22,979 bases of DNA from an uncultured Caryophanales bacterium (lineage in GTDB: Bacteria > Bacillota_I > Bacilli_A > RF39 > UBA660), in contig CAMVPJ010000013.1 in assembly GCA_947169395.1 (NCBI GenBank), positions 1 to 22,979 of the forward strand. The letters are read 5' to 3'. Position 1 is the first letter of the stretch; every line of letters starts with the position of its first letter. Shown here piece by piece: positions 7,160 through 15,094 of the stretch. A program made the translations under genes and the position numbers. A model generated the notes under the pieces. That model worked only from the letters and a program-made list of their open reading frames with translations, ran no database searches and had not been told where the DNA came from.

Positions 7160-8044
7160 ATGCGTTTAAATGAAAATATAAAAAAAGTAACTAAGATGAT
7201 GAAGAATAGAACAGGAGTTAGATTTAGATTAATATATAAGTTTTCAACTGAAAATATAGATGGGTATATTAATATATTTGACTTTAAAAACAAGAATTAT
7301 TTAACAGTTGGTTCATCTGGTGATCAAGCTATAAATGCTAATTTTTATGGTTGTAATGATATAACTGTTGTTGATTTAAATAGTTTTACTTCATACTATT
7401 TTAACTTAAAAAAAGCGGCTTTACTTGCTTTAGACTATGATATGTTTATAAAATTCTTTTCAATAACTAACGATAAAGAGTTTATTTCTAAAAGTATTTA
7501 TAATAAGATAAGAGAAACATTACATAGTATAAGTTTAGAAAGTTTAATTTTTTGGGATTATGTTTATGATAATAATTGTAATTTTAATAATTTGTTTCAT
7601 TATAATTTAGATGGACTTACTAATATTAATTTATTTAATTCTTATTTAACTAGTGAAGAAAACTTTAATATTGAAAAGAATAATATTACTAAATTAAAAA
7701 TTAAATTTATAAATTATAATATATTAAAATCGAATAAAATATTTATTAGTGAAAAATTTGATAATATTAATTTATCAAATATATATTGTTATAACAATAG
7801 TTTTTATAAAGTAAGAAAATTTAAAGAGGGGGTTAATAAGTTAATTGAAAGACTATGTGATGATGGAACAATACTTGTTTCGTATTTGTATGATACAAAT
7901 CATAATACCAGTATTAATGAGTTTAGAAAGAATAATATTGAAGCAACAGAGTATTATACTTTTAAGGGGTTTTATGAATCATCTTATTATAATAATACAT
8001 ATGATACTGCTATAGTGTATAAGAAAAAACTTAATAACTATTGA
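7160..8044 (+). CDS. DUF3419/BtaA-like SAM-binding protein
   Basis: 294 aa. Residues 47-100 read YLTVGSSGDQAI (SAM-binding glycine loop), then TVVDLNS with acidic D72, then AALLALDYDMFIKFF. This is the layout of DUF3419 proteins, the family of BtaA, which transfers the 3-amino-3-carboxypropyl group of SAM to diacylglycerol in betaine-lipid synthesis. A second family block, FDNINLSNIYCY, lies near 209-220, and GTILVSYLYD follows, as expected for later strands of a Rossmann-like methyltransferase fold. There is no membrane segment. The middle third (about 120-200) is low-complexity and Asn-rich, diverged from characterised members. The next gene handles membrane lipids, which fits a lipid substrate, but the true substrate is unknown. 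The ATG follows GAGGG. Confidence is good for the fold and moderate for the family. Confidence 0.65.
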   Translation: MRLNENIKKVTKMMKNRTGVRFRLIYKFSTENIDGYINIFDFKNKNYLTVGSSGDQAINANFYGCNDITVVDLNSFTSYYFNLKKAALLALDYDMFIKFFSITNDKEFISKSIYNKIRETLHSISLESLIFWDYVYDNNCNFNNLFHYNLDGLTNINLFNSYLTSEENFNIEKNNITKLKIKFINYNILKSNKIFISEKFDNINLSNIYCYNNSFYKVRKFKEGVNKLIERLCDDGTILVSYLYDTNHNTSINEFRKNNIEATEYYTFKGFYESSYYNNTYDTAIVYKKKLNNY

Positions 8045-8069
8045 TAAAAATATAATAAATATATATAAT
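8041..8069 (+). promoter_or_regulatory. Promoter of the PAP2-DgkA gene
   Basis: TTGATA (8041-8046), a 17-bp spacer, then TATAAT (8064-8069). The -35 overlaps the stop codon of the preceding gene. The start point would be near 8076, giving a very short leader that begins at the GGAGGT ribosome site. Confidence 0.6.
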
Positions 8070-8084
8070 TATCATGGAGGTAGT

Positions 8085-9077
8085 ATGAAGAAGTTAAAAG
8101 ATTATATTAAAACAAATTATAAATGGATAGTATTGTTATTTATGTCTATTATATTTATTGTATTTGCAATCCGCGTTAAGAAAAGTCCAGCACTTAAAAT
8201 AGATGATGATGTTTATAATTTTGTTCATGGGTTTACAAGTGATGGTTTAACAAGTTATTTTAAATTTATATCTAATTTGATTGGTGGACCAGCAATAGCT
8301 ATTATAGTATTAATATCTATAATTGTTAGTTATGTTAAAAAGAATTATAAATATATACCATTTATTATTGGTAATATTATAATTATACTTGGGCTTAATT
8401 TGATATTAAAACATATCTATACACGACCAAGACCTGAGTTTATGCTTATTGATGAGTATGGTTATTCATTTCCATCAGGTCATGCAATGACATCTATGGC
8501 TTTTTACGGATTATTTATTTACATATTATTTAATTTAAATATTAAAAAGTATCTTAAGTATTTATTATCTGGATTAATATTCTTACTAATTGCGATGGTA
8601 GGTCTTAGTAGGATTTATTTACACGTACATTACTTCAGTGATGTAATAGCTGGATTTGCAGTATCAGTAATATACTTAATATTCTTCACTAAGTTTATGA
8701 AAATAATTACTGGTGATGGATTAAAAAAAGATTCTATGCTAAATAGTTTTTACCATGCATTTAGTGGTATTAATGTAGGCTTTAAGCAAGAAAGAAATAC
8801 GCAAGTGCATTTCTTTGTTATGGCATTTGTAATTATATTTGGAATATTACTTAAGATAAGTCTTACTGAATGGATGATATGCCTAATACTATTTGGTCTT
8901 GTAATTGCGCTTGAATACGTAAATACTGCAATAGAAAGTACAGTAGATGTAGCTACAACTAAGTTTCATCCTAAGGCTAAGATTGCAAAAGACACATCAG
9001 CTGCAGCAGTACTTATTGCAGCTATTATCTCAGTAATAGTAGGATTAATGATATTTATTCCAAAAATATTTTTCTAA
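8085..9077 (+). CDS. PAP2 phosphatase-undecaprenol/diacylglycerol kinase (DgkA) fusion
   Basis: 330 aa membrane protein joining two enzymes normally encoded apart. Residues 12-205 are a PAP2 phosphatase with the full triad of motifs: K109-x6-R116P117, PSGH at 130-133, and S175R176-x5-H182-x3-D186, set among five or six membrane helices. Residues about 218-330 are a DgkA-type kinase: HAFSGINVGF near 224-233, E277YVNTAIE284 and A301KDTSAAAVL, within three helices. In Gram-positive bacteria the DgkA homologue phosphorylates undecaprenol, while PAP2 proteins dephosphorylate undecaprenyl pyrophosphate. The fusion could therefore produce undecaprenyl phosphate by both routes for cell-wall and polysaccharide export; this is inference. 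Phosphatidate or diacylglycerol as substrates are alternatives. No key residue is missing. The gene has its own strong promoter and GGAGGT ribosome site, and leads into a two-component system 49 bp downstream. Confidence 0.9.
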   Translation: MKKLKDYIKTNYKWIVLLFMSIIFIVFAIRVKKSPALKIDDDVYNFVHGFTSDGLTSYFKFISNLIGGPAIAIIVLISIIVSYVKKNYKYIPFIIGNIIIILGLNLILKHIYTRPRPEFMLIDEYGYSFPSGHAMTSMAFYGLFIYILFNLNIKKYLKYLLSGLIFLLIAMVGLSRIYLHVHYFSDVIAGFAVSVIYLIFFTKFMKIITGDGLKKDSMLNSFYHAFSGINVGFKQERNTQVHFFVMAFVIIFGILLKISLTEWMICLILFGLVIALEYVNTAIESTVDVATTKFHPKAKIAKDTSAAAVLIAAIISVIVGLMIFIPKIFF

Positions 9078-9078
9078 T

Positions 9079-9108
9079 TTCACATTAGTTACACAAAAAT
9101 ATTATAGT
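9079..9108 (+). promoter_or_regulatory. Possible promoter of the two-component operon
   Basis: TTCACA (9079-9084), an 18-bp spacer, then TATAGT (9103-9108), followed by AGAGGTGA before the start at 9127. The match is modest. No terminator is seen after the preceding gene, so co-transcription with it is possible. Confidence 0.35.
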
Positions 9109-9126
9109 ATTATTTAGAGGTGACGT

Positions 9127-9792
9127 ATGAAAGTATTAATAGTAGATGATGAAGTAGGAATTAGAGATGTTATTAAAGAATATTGCTTATTTGAAAACTT
9201 TGATGTATTAGAAGCAGAAGATGGAGAAGAAGCTATCAGAATTATTAAAAATAATAGTGATATTAATATAATTGTTCTTGATATAATGATGCCTAAGATG
9301 GATGGTTATACAACACTAAAAGAGATAAGAAAAATATCAACTACCCCTGTAATTATGTTATCTGCACGTAGTGAAGAGTATAATAAATTACTAAGTTTTG
9401 AACTTGGAGTAGATGATTATGTTACTAAACCATTTAGCCCTAAAGAATTAATTGCTCGTATTAAGGCAGTGGTATCTCGTGGTACTAATACTAATACAGA
9501 TAAGTATGTATATAAAACATTAGAAATAGATTTTCTAGGACATAAAGTAACAATAGATTCTAACGAAATTAAATTAACACCTAAAGAATATGAACTGTTA
9601 GTATTGTTTGTAGAGAATAAATCAATTGCTTTATCAAGAGAAACATTACTTAGTAAAGTGTGGGGATATGACTTTTTTGGTGATGATAGAACAATTGATA
9701 CACATATTAAAATGCTTAGAAATAATTTAGGTGAATATCGTGATTTAATTAAAACTGTAAGGGGATTAGGATATAAATATGAAGAAGAATAG
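9127..9792 (+). CDS. OmpR/PhoB-family response regulator
   Basis: 221 aa, the standard length. The receiver domain (1-115) has the acidic pair D7 D8, phosphoacceptor D52 in LDIMMPKMDG, switch Ser79 and Lys101 in the TKPF loop. Residues about 128-221 form the winged-helix DNA-binding domain, with LTPKEYELL, SRETLLSKVWGYDFFGDDRTIDTHI and the closing TVRGLGYKYE. It should be a DNA-binding transcription regulator activated by the kinase encoded next. The last 14 bp overlap the kinase start, so the two are translationally coupled. Which genes it controls is not visible. The neighbouring PAP2-DgkA gene makes an envelope-stress role plausible but unproven. It resembles the many PhoP/VanR-type regulators of Bacillota too generally for a symbol. 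Confidence 0.93.
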   Translation: MKVLIVDDEVGIRDVIKEYCLFENFDVLEAEDGEEAIRIIKNNSDINIIVLDIMMPKMDGYTTLKEIRKISTTPVIMLSARSEEYNKLLSFELGVDDYVTKPFSPKELIARIKAVVSRGTNTNTDKYVYKTLEIDFLGHKVTIDSNEIKLTPKEYELLVLFVENKSIALSRETLLSKVWGYDFFGDDRTIDTHIKMLRNNLGEYRDLIKTVRGLGYKYEEE

Positions 9793-11155
9793 TTTTAAGT
9801 TTTATCTGTTTTTATCTCTTATAGTTTTTTCTTTTTTAATTTTATTTATATTTTGGTTTTTTCAAATAACATTTCTAAATGGCTATTACAAGTATTTTAA
9901 GAAAAATGATATGATAGCTACCTCACGTGAGGTTATTAATAGTTATAAGAATAATACTGATTATAACAATCTTAATATGATAGCTTATAAGAATAATATA
10001 TGTATTGAAATTATTGGTGATAATAAAATTACTTATTCATCAGGAGCAAGTAATAGTTGTATACTTCTAGATAGTAAAGCAATAAAAAAGAATAAAGCTA
10101 AGTTTATTAGTAGTAGTGATAAAACAATTAATTTTACAGCTTATAATTATAGTTATAATGATGAACTTTTAATATACGGTGAGAAACTAAGTGATGGTAG
10201 TATTATATTTATATCTACACCTCTTAGAATAATGGGTTCTATCTTAAATATTATCCAGAAAGAGTTTATATACTGTTCAGTCGTTATAATAATAATATCC
10301 TTAATTGCGGCATACTTTTTATCACGTAAGTTTTCAAGTCCAATAACTCGTATTACAGAAGAAAGCAAGAAACTATCTCGTGGTAATTATGATGTTAAGT
10401 TTAAAGAATCTACTATAGAAGAGATTAATGAACTTGCTGATACTCTTAACAATACTGCTTTAGAATTATCTAAAACAGATAATTTAAGAAGAGAACTGCT
10501 AGCTAATGTATCGCATGATTTAAAGACTCCACTTACGCTTATTAAAGCAAATGCTGAGATGGTAAAAGATTTAACATATGCAAATACCGAGAAACGTAAT
10601 AAGAATCTTGATGTAATTATTAAAGAGACTGATAGACTTAATATGTTAGTTGAAGATATACTTGATTTATCTCGTGCTCAATCAAAAACAATGAAGTTAG
10701 AACTTAAAAGACTTAATTTAAATGAACTTATTAAATCAATACTTACTAGGTATGAAGTATTAAAAGAGAAAAGTGGTTATAACATAATATTTAATAGTGA
10801 TTTTGAATATGTGGTTAAGGCAGATAGAAAAAGATTAGAGCAGGTAATATATAATTTAATTAATAATGCAATTAATTATACTGGTAAAGATAAACAAGTA
10901 ACAGTTAATTTAAAAGATAAAAAGAATACTATTATCTTTGAAGTAATTGATACAGGTAAAGGAATCAAAAAAGAAGATATCGATTATATTTGGGATAAGT
11001 ATTATAAAGCAGATAAGTCTTATCACCGTGTGACTGTTGGTACTGGGCTAGGGCTATCTATAGTTAAAAATATCCTTGAGATGCATAACTTTAAATATGG
11101 AGTTGAAACAAGTAAAAAGGGAACAAAGTTCTATTTTGAAATACCGAAGGAATAG
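9779..11155 (+). CDS. Membrane sensor histidine kinase
   Basis: 458 aa. TM1 is at about 8-30, an extracellular sensor region of about 130 residues lies at 31-160, and TM2 at 161-182. A HAMP linker follows at 183-235, then HisKA with VSHDLKTPL, phosphoacceptor H246. The ATPase domain has the N box (LINNAINYTG), the G1 box DTGKGIKKEDIDYIWDKYY and the G2 box GTGLGLSIV, all intact. It autophosphorylates and passes phosphate to the regulator encoded just upstream. The sensor region has two Cys residues (C74 and C94) that could form a disulfide, but no known sensing fold is recognisable. The ATG at 9779 lies inside the last codons of the regulator gene. The ligand is unknown. Confidence 0.92.
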   Translation: MKKNSFKFYLFLSLIVFSFLILFIFWFFQITFLNGYYKYFKKNDMIATSREVINSYKNNTDYNNLNMIAYKNNICIEIIGDNKITYSSGASNSCILLDSKAIKKNKAKFISSSDKTINFTAYNYSYNDELLIYGEKLSDGSIIFISTPLRIMGSILNIIQKEFIYCSVVIIIISLIAAYFLSRKFSSPITRITEESKKLSRGNYDVKFKESTIEEINELADTLNNTALELSKTDNLRRELLANVSHDLKTPLTLIKANAEMVKDLTYANTEKRNKNLDVIIKETDRLNMLVEDILDLSRAQSKTMKLELKRLNLNELIKSILTRYEVLKEKSGYNIIFNSDFEYVVKADRKRLEQVIYNLINNAINYTGKDKQVTVNLKDKKNTIIFEVIDTGKGIKKEDIDYIWDKYYKADKSYHRVTVGTGLGLSIVKNILEMHNFKYGVETSKKGTKFYFEIPKE

Positions 11156-11173
11156 ACATTGTTCTCTTTTTTT
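11119..11173 (+). terminator. Possible long-loop terminator of the two-component operon
   Basis: GGGAACAA (11119-11126) pairs with TTGTTCTC (11159-11166) across a loop of about 32 nt, followed by seven T. The stem starts within the kinase coding end. The loop is long, so folding competition is likely. Confidence 0.35.
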
Positions 11174-11181
11174 GTTATCAT
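11153..11181 (+). promoter_or_regulatory. Promoter of the mutM operon
   Basis: TAGACA (11153-11158), a 17-bp spacer ending in TGT, then TATCAT (11176-11181): five of six matches in each box plus an extended -10. It overlaps the end of the kinase gene and its putative terminator. Confidence 0.5.
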
Positions 11182-11201
11182 GTGTTTAAAGAAGGTGATT
11201 T

Positions 11202-12008
11202 ATGCCAGAACTACCAGAAGTAGAAACAGTAAAAAACACTTTAAAAAGACAAGTAGTGGGTAAAAAAATAATGAGTGTTGATGTTCTTTATAATATTATT
11301 GATAAACCAGATTTAGATACATTTAAGAAACTTGTTAAGAATCAAACTATTATTGATATTAAACGTCGTGGTAAATTTTTAATGTTTGAACTAAATGATT
11401 ATTATTTGCTTAGTCATTTAAGAATGGAAGGTAAATATTTTATAGATGGTTCTATAACGCCACATGATCACGTTATATTTCATTTTAATAATGGAATACT
11501 TAAATACAATGATACAAGAAAATTTGGTAGAATGTATTTAATTGAAAAGGATAAAGTATATATAGAAAAACCATTATGTGATTTAGGATTAGAACCTTGG
11601 GATAGTAACTTAACAAGTAATTACTTACTAGATAAACTAAAGAACAAAAGATTACCAATAAAAAGTATATTACTAGACCAAAGTATAATAACTGGAATTG
11701 GTAATATATATGCTGATGAAATACTTTTTAAAAGTATGATTAATCCTTTAAAAAAAGGTAATGAAATTAGTGTAAATGATAGTAACAATATAATTAAATA
11801 TACACGCGATATATTAGCCTCAGCAATTAAATTAGGTGGTACTACAATTAGGAGTTATGAATCATCTAGAGGAGTACATGGCAGGTTTCAAAATAATTTA
11901 CTTGTACATAATCATGAAGGAGATAAGTGTCCTAATTGTAAAAGTACTATAATAAAAATTAAAGTAAATGGTAGAGGAACATATTACTGTCCTAAATGTC
12001 AAAATTAA
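11202..12008 (+). CDS. mutM: Formamidopyrimidine-DNA glycosylase (Fpg/MutM)
   Basis: 268 aa, typical length. It removes 8-oxoguanine and ring-opened purines and nicks the abasic site (base-excision repair). The N-terminus MPELPEVETV gives catalytic Pro2 (amine nucleophile after Met removal) and Glu3. K58 in RRGKFL is the conserved DNA-contact lysine. LSHLRMEGKY, NDTRKFGRM and the helix-two-turn-helix ILLDQSIITGIGNIYADEIL follow in order. The C-terminal zinc finger has C243, C246, C263 and C266, with R258 in VNGRGTYYC inserting into the DNA. Everything needed for activity is present. AAGGTGATTT precedes the start. The next gene begins 9 bp after the stop, with its ribosome site overlapping this stop codon, so the two form an operon. 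Confidence 0.95.
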   Translation: MPELPEVETVKNTLKRQVVGKKIMSVDVLYNIIDKPDLDTFKKLVKNQTIIDIKRRGKFLMFELNDYYLLSHLRMEGKYFIDGSITPHDHVIFHFNNGILKYNDTRKFGRMYLIEKDKVYIEKPLCDLGLEPWDSNLTSNYLLDKLKNKRLPIKSILLDQSIITGIGNIYADEILFKSMINPLKKGNEISVNDSNNIIKYTRDILASAIKLGGTTIRSYESSRGVHGRFQNNLLVHNHEGDKCPNCKSTIIKIKVNGRGTYYCPKCQN

Positions 12009-12017
12009 GGTGATATA

Positions 12018-13223
12018 ATGTTAGAATATGCTTATAATTTATTAGAGAATAATAAAGAGGATATATTTATTAATAATTTCATTAAAATTATGGATGAATG
12101 TCATATTTATATTCTTATGAATCCTATGGTTACTAATGTAGTAATCAAATATAATTTATTTTTTTCTAATATTAAGTATTTTGCTAAAAAATATAAATAT
12201 ACTACTTTACTTAGTTATATTGATTATTTTTCTTCTTGTGATAAATCATATGTAGAAGAAAACATATTTAGTATGCTTGAATGCTCTAAAAGTGAGATTG
12301 ATTATATTAAATTGATTAAATTTTGTAAAGATAAAGATATAGATATTAATTACTTATTTAAGTATATTGAAAAGAATAATCTATTACTAGAAGATAATAG
12401 ATTACTAAGTGTTTTATTATTTAATTATAAAGATATAACTATTAATAATATAGATTGTATAATTAATCATTCTACTAAATTATTAGATTTAAAATATATG
12501 CTTAATCAATATGAAATATTTAATGATAAAATAGATATGATTAATAAAAAAATTAGAAATAATAAAAATCTAGTTTCAGAAGAAATATTATCTACGGCAG
12601 TTGGTACGAAAGATTTAAAAGATGATATTATTAGTGAGAGTATATCTATTATTATAGATGAACTTAAGAATAATGAGAATATTAATTATGAAGATATTTG
12701 TATACTTAGTAAGAATGGTGCTTATTCAGTTGTATATCAAATAGGAGATAAAGTATTTAAAATAGGTAGGCGAAGAGAAGTATTTGTTAAGCAAAATAAT
12801 AAAAGATTTTTGTGTCCTTTATATAGAGAAGAAATACTTGATAAAGATAATGTAGACTATCTATTTTGTATTGAAATAACTGATGTTGTAGATACTAAAA
12901 ATATTGCTAAAGAAGATGTTTATCAAATATATAAAGAACTTAGAGATTGTGGTTTGGTTTGGACGGATTGTAAAGAGGATAATCTAGGTAGATTACTTAA
13001 AGATAATAAAGTATATTTTAAAGGTATAGATAAAGTAGATAAGAATGCAGTAGGATATAATAATGATAATGAAGAAATGCTTAAAAAAGGTGATTTAGTT
13101 ATTATTGATAATGATTATATTTATGATGAAGAAGATTATTTTAAAAATAATTATTTGGCTCCTAGTGAATATTTCAATGAGTTTGAGCAAAGGTATAGAG
13201 CTGAGTATAATAATGTAAAATAA
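12018..13223 (+). CDS. Atypical protein-kinase-fold protein with N-terminal helical domain
   Basis: 401 aa of no family I can name. Residues 1-220 are Asn/Ile/Lys-rich and mostly helical, without motifs. Residues about 225-385 look like a compact kinase fold: GAYSVVYQIG (234-243) as the glycine loop, VFKIG with K248 as the ATP lysine, WTDCKEDNLG with D317 and N322 as catalytic loop, and VIIDNDYIY with D364 at the metal-binding DFG position. The catalytic loop D-x-K-x-x-N is close to classical kinases, so phosphotransfer is plausible; the target (protein or small molecule) is unknown. The domain is short, suggesting a minimal or diverged kinase. It starts 9 bp after mutM using AAGGTGAT at the mutM stop, so it is expressed with a DNA-repair gene; whether that is meaningful is open. 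A terminator follows. Confidence 0.75.
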   Translation: MLEYAYNLLENNKEDIFINNFIKIMDECHIYILMNPMVTNVVIKYNLFFSNIKYFAKKYKYTTLLSYIDYFSSCDKSYVEENIFSMLECSKSEIDYIKLIKFCKDKDIDINYLFKYIEKNNLLLEDNRLLSVLLFNYKDITINNIDCIINHSTKLLDLKYMLNQYEIFNDKIDMINKKIRNNKNLVSEEILSTAVGTKDLKDDIISESISIIIDELKNNENINYEDICILSKNGAYSVVYQIGDKVFKIGRRREVFVKQNNKRFLCPLYREEILDKDNVDYLFCIEITDVVDTKNIAKEDVYQIYKELRDCGLVWTDCKEDNLGRLLKDNKVYFKGIDKVDKNAVGYNNDNEEMLKKGDLVIIDNDYIYDEEDYFKNNYLAPSEYFNEFEQRYRAEYNNVK

Positions 13224-13226
13224 ATT

Positions 13227-13249
13227 GTAGTTAAACTACTTTTTATTTT
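13227..13249 (+). terminator. Terminator of the mutM-kinase operon
   Basis: GTAGT-TAA-ACTAC (13227-13239) followed by TTTTTATTTTC. The stem is short but the T-run is good, and it begins three bases after the stop codon. Confidence 0.5.
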
Positions 13250-13268
13250 CTAAAATATTGTGTATAAT
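13240..13268 (+). promoter_or_regulatory. Promoter of sufB
   Basis: A perfect TATAAT at 13263-13268, with only a poor -35 (TTTTTA, 13240-13245, 17-bp spacer) that overlaps the terminator T-run. AGAAGGTGAT follows directly before the start codon. Confidence 0.4.
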
Positions 13269-13284
13269 TGAGAAGGTGATTCTG

Positions 13285-14589
13285 ATGAAGGGAATTAGTA
13301 AAAAGGTAGTAGAGTCGATATCAAAAGCAAAAGGTGAGCCTAAGTGGATGAGAGATTTTAGAGTTAATTCATATCTTAAATTTGAAGAACTTGCTAATCC
13401 AATCTTTGGTCCTATGCTTGATGTTGATTTTGATAATATAACTTATTATAAGAAGGTAACTGATAAAGTAGAGAGAAGTTGGGATGATGTACCTAAGGAT
13501 GTAAAAGATACATTTGAAAAACTTGGTATACCTGATGCAGAAAAGAAGTATTTAGCGGGTGTTGGAGCGCAGTATGAAAGTGAAGTTGTGTATCATAATA
13601 TGATTAAGGAGCTAGAGGATAAAAACGTGATATTCTGTGATACTGATACTGCTTTAAAAAAATATCCAGGATTATTTAAAGAGTATTTTAATAAATTAGT
13701 TAAATATGATGAAAATAAATATACTGCTTTAAATGGTGCGGTATGGAGTGGTGGAACATTTATCTATATTCCGCCTCATACACATTTAGATAGACCACTT
13801 CAAAGTTATTTTAGAATCAATAGTAAAAATATGGGACAGTTTGAAAGAACGATTATTGTAGTTGATGAATACTCTAGTTTACATTATATGGAGGGTTGTA
13901 CTGCTCCTACTTATACAACGGATTCATTACATGCAGCGGTAGTTGAGATATATGTAAAAAAGGGTGCGAAATGTAGATATACAACAATACAGAATTGGGC
14001 TAATAATATTTATAATTTAGTTACTAAAAGAGCTATTGTAGAAGAATCGGGATTAATGGAGTGGATTGATGGTAATATTGGATCAAGAGTTAATATGAAG
14101 TATCCTGCTTGTATACTAAACGGTGAGTATGCGACTGGTAAGTGTATATCTATTGCGGTTGCAAAAGATAATCAAGTCCAGGATGCAGGTGCTAAAATGA
14201 TTCATCTTGCTCCTCACACTAAAAGTGATATTATAAGTAAAAGTATTGCAGTTAGTGGAGGAGAAGCTACATATCGTGGCTGGGTTAAGATTACTGATAA
14301 GGCAGAACATTCTAAGGCAATGGTTAAATGTGATACAATAATACTAGATAGTGATTCTAAAAGTGATACTATACCTAAGAATATTGTATCTAATAATACA
14401 TCTAGTCTAAACCATGAAGCAACGGTCGCTAGAATTAGTCAAGATAAACTTTTCTATTTAATGAGTAGAGGAATTAGTGAAGAGCGAGCTAAGGAATTAA
14501 TTATCATGGGCTTTATTGAAAGGTTTAGAGAGGAACTTCCAATGGAATATGCAGTAGAATTAAACGCTTTATTAAAAAATTACTTCTGA
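13285..14589 (+). CDS. sufB: Fe-S cluster assembly scaffold protein SufB
   Basis: 434 aa. SufB is the scaffold on which the SUF system builds Fe-S clusters, normally as SufBC2D with the ATPase SufC. Family sequences run throughout: [19 protein letters not shown] near the start, [61 protein letters not shown], and the C-terminal [20 protein letters not shown] and [17 protein letters not shown] with the conserved His. I take ATG 13285 as the start because AGAAGGTGAT (13271-13280) serves it; an in-frame TTG at 13258 would add nine residues and lies upstream of the -10. No sufC, sufD, sufS or sufU is next to it, unlike the usual Bacillota sufCDSUB operon. A strong terminator follows. Confidence 0.95.
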   Translation: MKGISKKVVESISKAKGEPKWMRDFRVNSYLKFEELANPIFGPMLDVDFDNITYYKKVTDKVERSWDDVPKDVKDTFEKLGIPDAEKKYLAGVGAQYESEVVYHNMIKELEDKNVIFCDTDTALKKYPGLFKEYFNKLVKYDENKYTALNGAVWSGGTFIYIPPHTHLDRPLQSYFRINSKNMGQFERTIIVVDEYSSLHYMEGCTAPTYTTDSLHAAVVEIYVKKGAKCRYTTIQNWANNIYNLVTKRAIVEESGLMEWIDGNIGSRVNMKYPACILNGEYATGKCISIAVAKDNQVQDAGAKMIHLAPHTKSDIISKSIAVSGGEATYRGWVKITDKAEHSKAMVKCDTIILDSDSKSDTIPKNIVSNNTSSLNHEATVARISQDKLFYLMSRGISEERAKELIIMGFIERFREELPMEYAVELNALLKNYF

Positions 14590-14590
14590 T

Positions 14591-14699
14591 ACGTTTTTTC
14601 AAAAACAGTTTATAAAAAAATACTACATTTAAAAATTTACTTGTAGTATTTTTATTATGGTAAAAAATAGAGTGTAGATTCTTAAAAAACGTCATTTGC
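14591..14699. repeat. Upstream block shared with the Rpn gene, copy 1
   Basis: This 109-bp stretch aligns without gaps to 19088-19196. The blocks ACGTTTTTT, AATTTACTTGTAG and TCATTTGC occupy identical positions, and I count about 64 matches of 109. In both places the last four bases (TTGC) form the start of the -35 of the downstream gene. In this copy the ends are also inverted repeats: ACGTTTTTT at 14591 and AAAAAACGT at 14684. Confidence 0.5.
14616..14653. terminator. Strong terminator after sufB
   Basis: A 12-bp perfect stem, AAAAATACTACA with TGTAGTATTTTT, around a 14-nt loop. The U-rich 3' arm and A-rich 5' arm make it work in either direction. Confidence 0.75.
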
Positions 14700-14724
14700 A
14701 ATCCCAAAATACATCTGTTAATAT
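14696..14724 (+). promoter_or_regulatory. Promoter of ssb
   Basis: TTGCAA (14696-14701), a 17-bp spacer ending in TGT, then TAATAT (14719-14724): an extended -10. It begins exactly where the 109-bp shared upstream block ends. The same -35 word is used by the divergent promoters at 15816. Confidence 0.5.
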
Positions 14725-14746
14725 ACACCTTGAAAGGAGAGATTGT

Positions 14747-15094
14747 ATGTTAAACCAAGCTGTAGTTGTAGGTAGAATTGTTAGAGAACCAGAAGTTAAA
14801 AAGACTGATAATGGTAATGCTGTATCTAACATTACACTAGCAGTTCCTCGAGAGTTTAAAAATCCAAAGGGCGAATATGACACTGATTTCATTAATTGTG
14901 TCCTTTGGAAAGGAGTAGCTGAAAGTACTGCATCTTACTGTAAAAAAGGTGATTTAGTTGGTGTACGTGGTCGTATTCAAACAAGAAACTACGAAGTCAA
15001 CAATGAGAAAAGACAAGCAGTAGAATTAGTTGCAGAAAAAGTAACATTTCTAACAGGTAAACGTCAAAAAAATGAAACAGATGTAGAGGAGTAA
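14747..15094 (+). CDS. ssb: Single-stranded DNA-binding protein, short SsbB-like form
   Basis: 115 aa: one OB-fold domain only. MLNQAVVVGRIVREPEV, the aromatic-containing strand DFINCVLWKGVAEST, and KKGDLVGVRGRIQTRNYE are standard SSB sequence. The protein ends NETDVEE about ten residues after the fold and lacks the Gly-rich tail and DDIPF-type tip that recruits partner proteins in replicative SSB. This matches the short SsbB (YwpH) of Bacillus, which is linked to natural transformation, rather than SsbA. It is not flanked by rpsF and rpsR, again arguing against the main ssb. The true start is ATG 14747 behind AAAGGAGA; an in-frame TTG at 14696 falls on the -35. A ComEC-like gene lies 7 kb away, which fits a DNA-uptake role, but a second full-length ssb elsewhere would be needed to settle it. 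Confidence 0.9.
   Translation: MLNQAVVVGRIVREPEVKKTDNGNAVSNITLAVPREFKNPKGEYDTDFINCVLWKGVAESTASYCKKGDLVGVRGRIQTRNYEVNNEKRQAVELVAEKVTFLTGKRQKNETDVEE

Noticed and set aside
14696..14746. N-terminal extension of SSB from TTG 14696
   Set aside because: The extra 17 residues match nothing in SSB, the codon coincides with the promoter -35, and ATG 14747 has a strong AAAGGAGA site.
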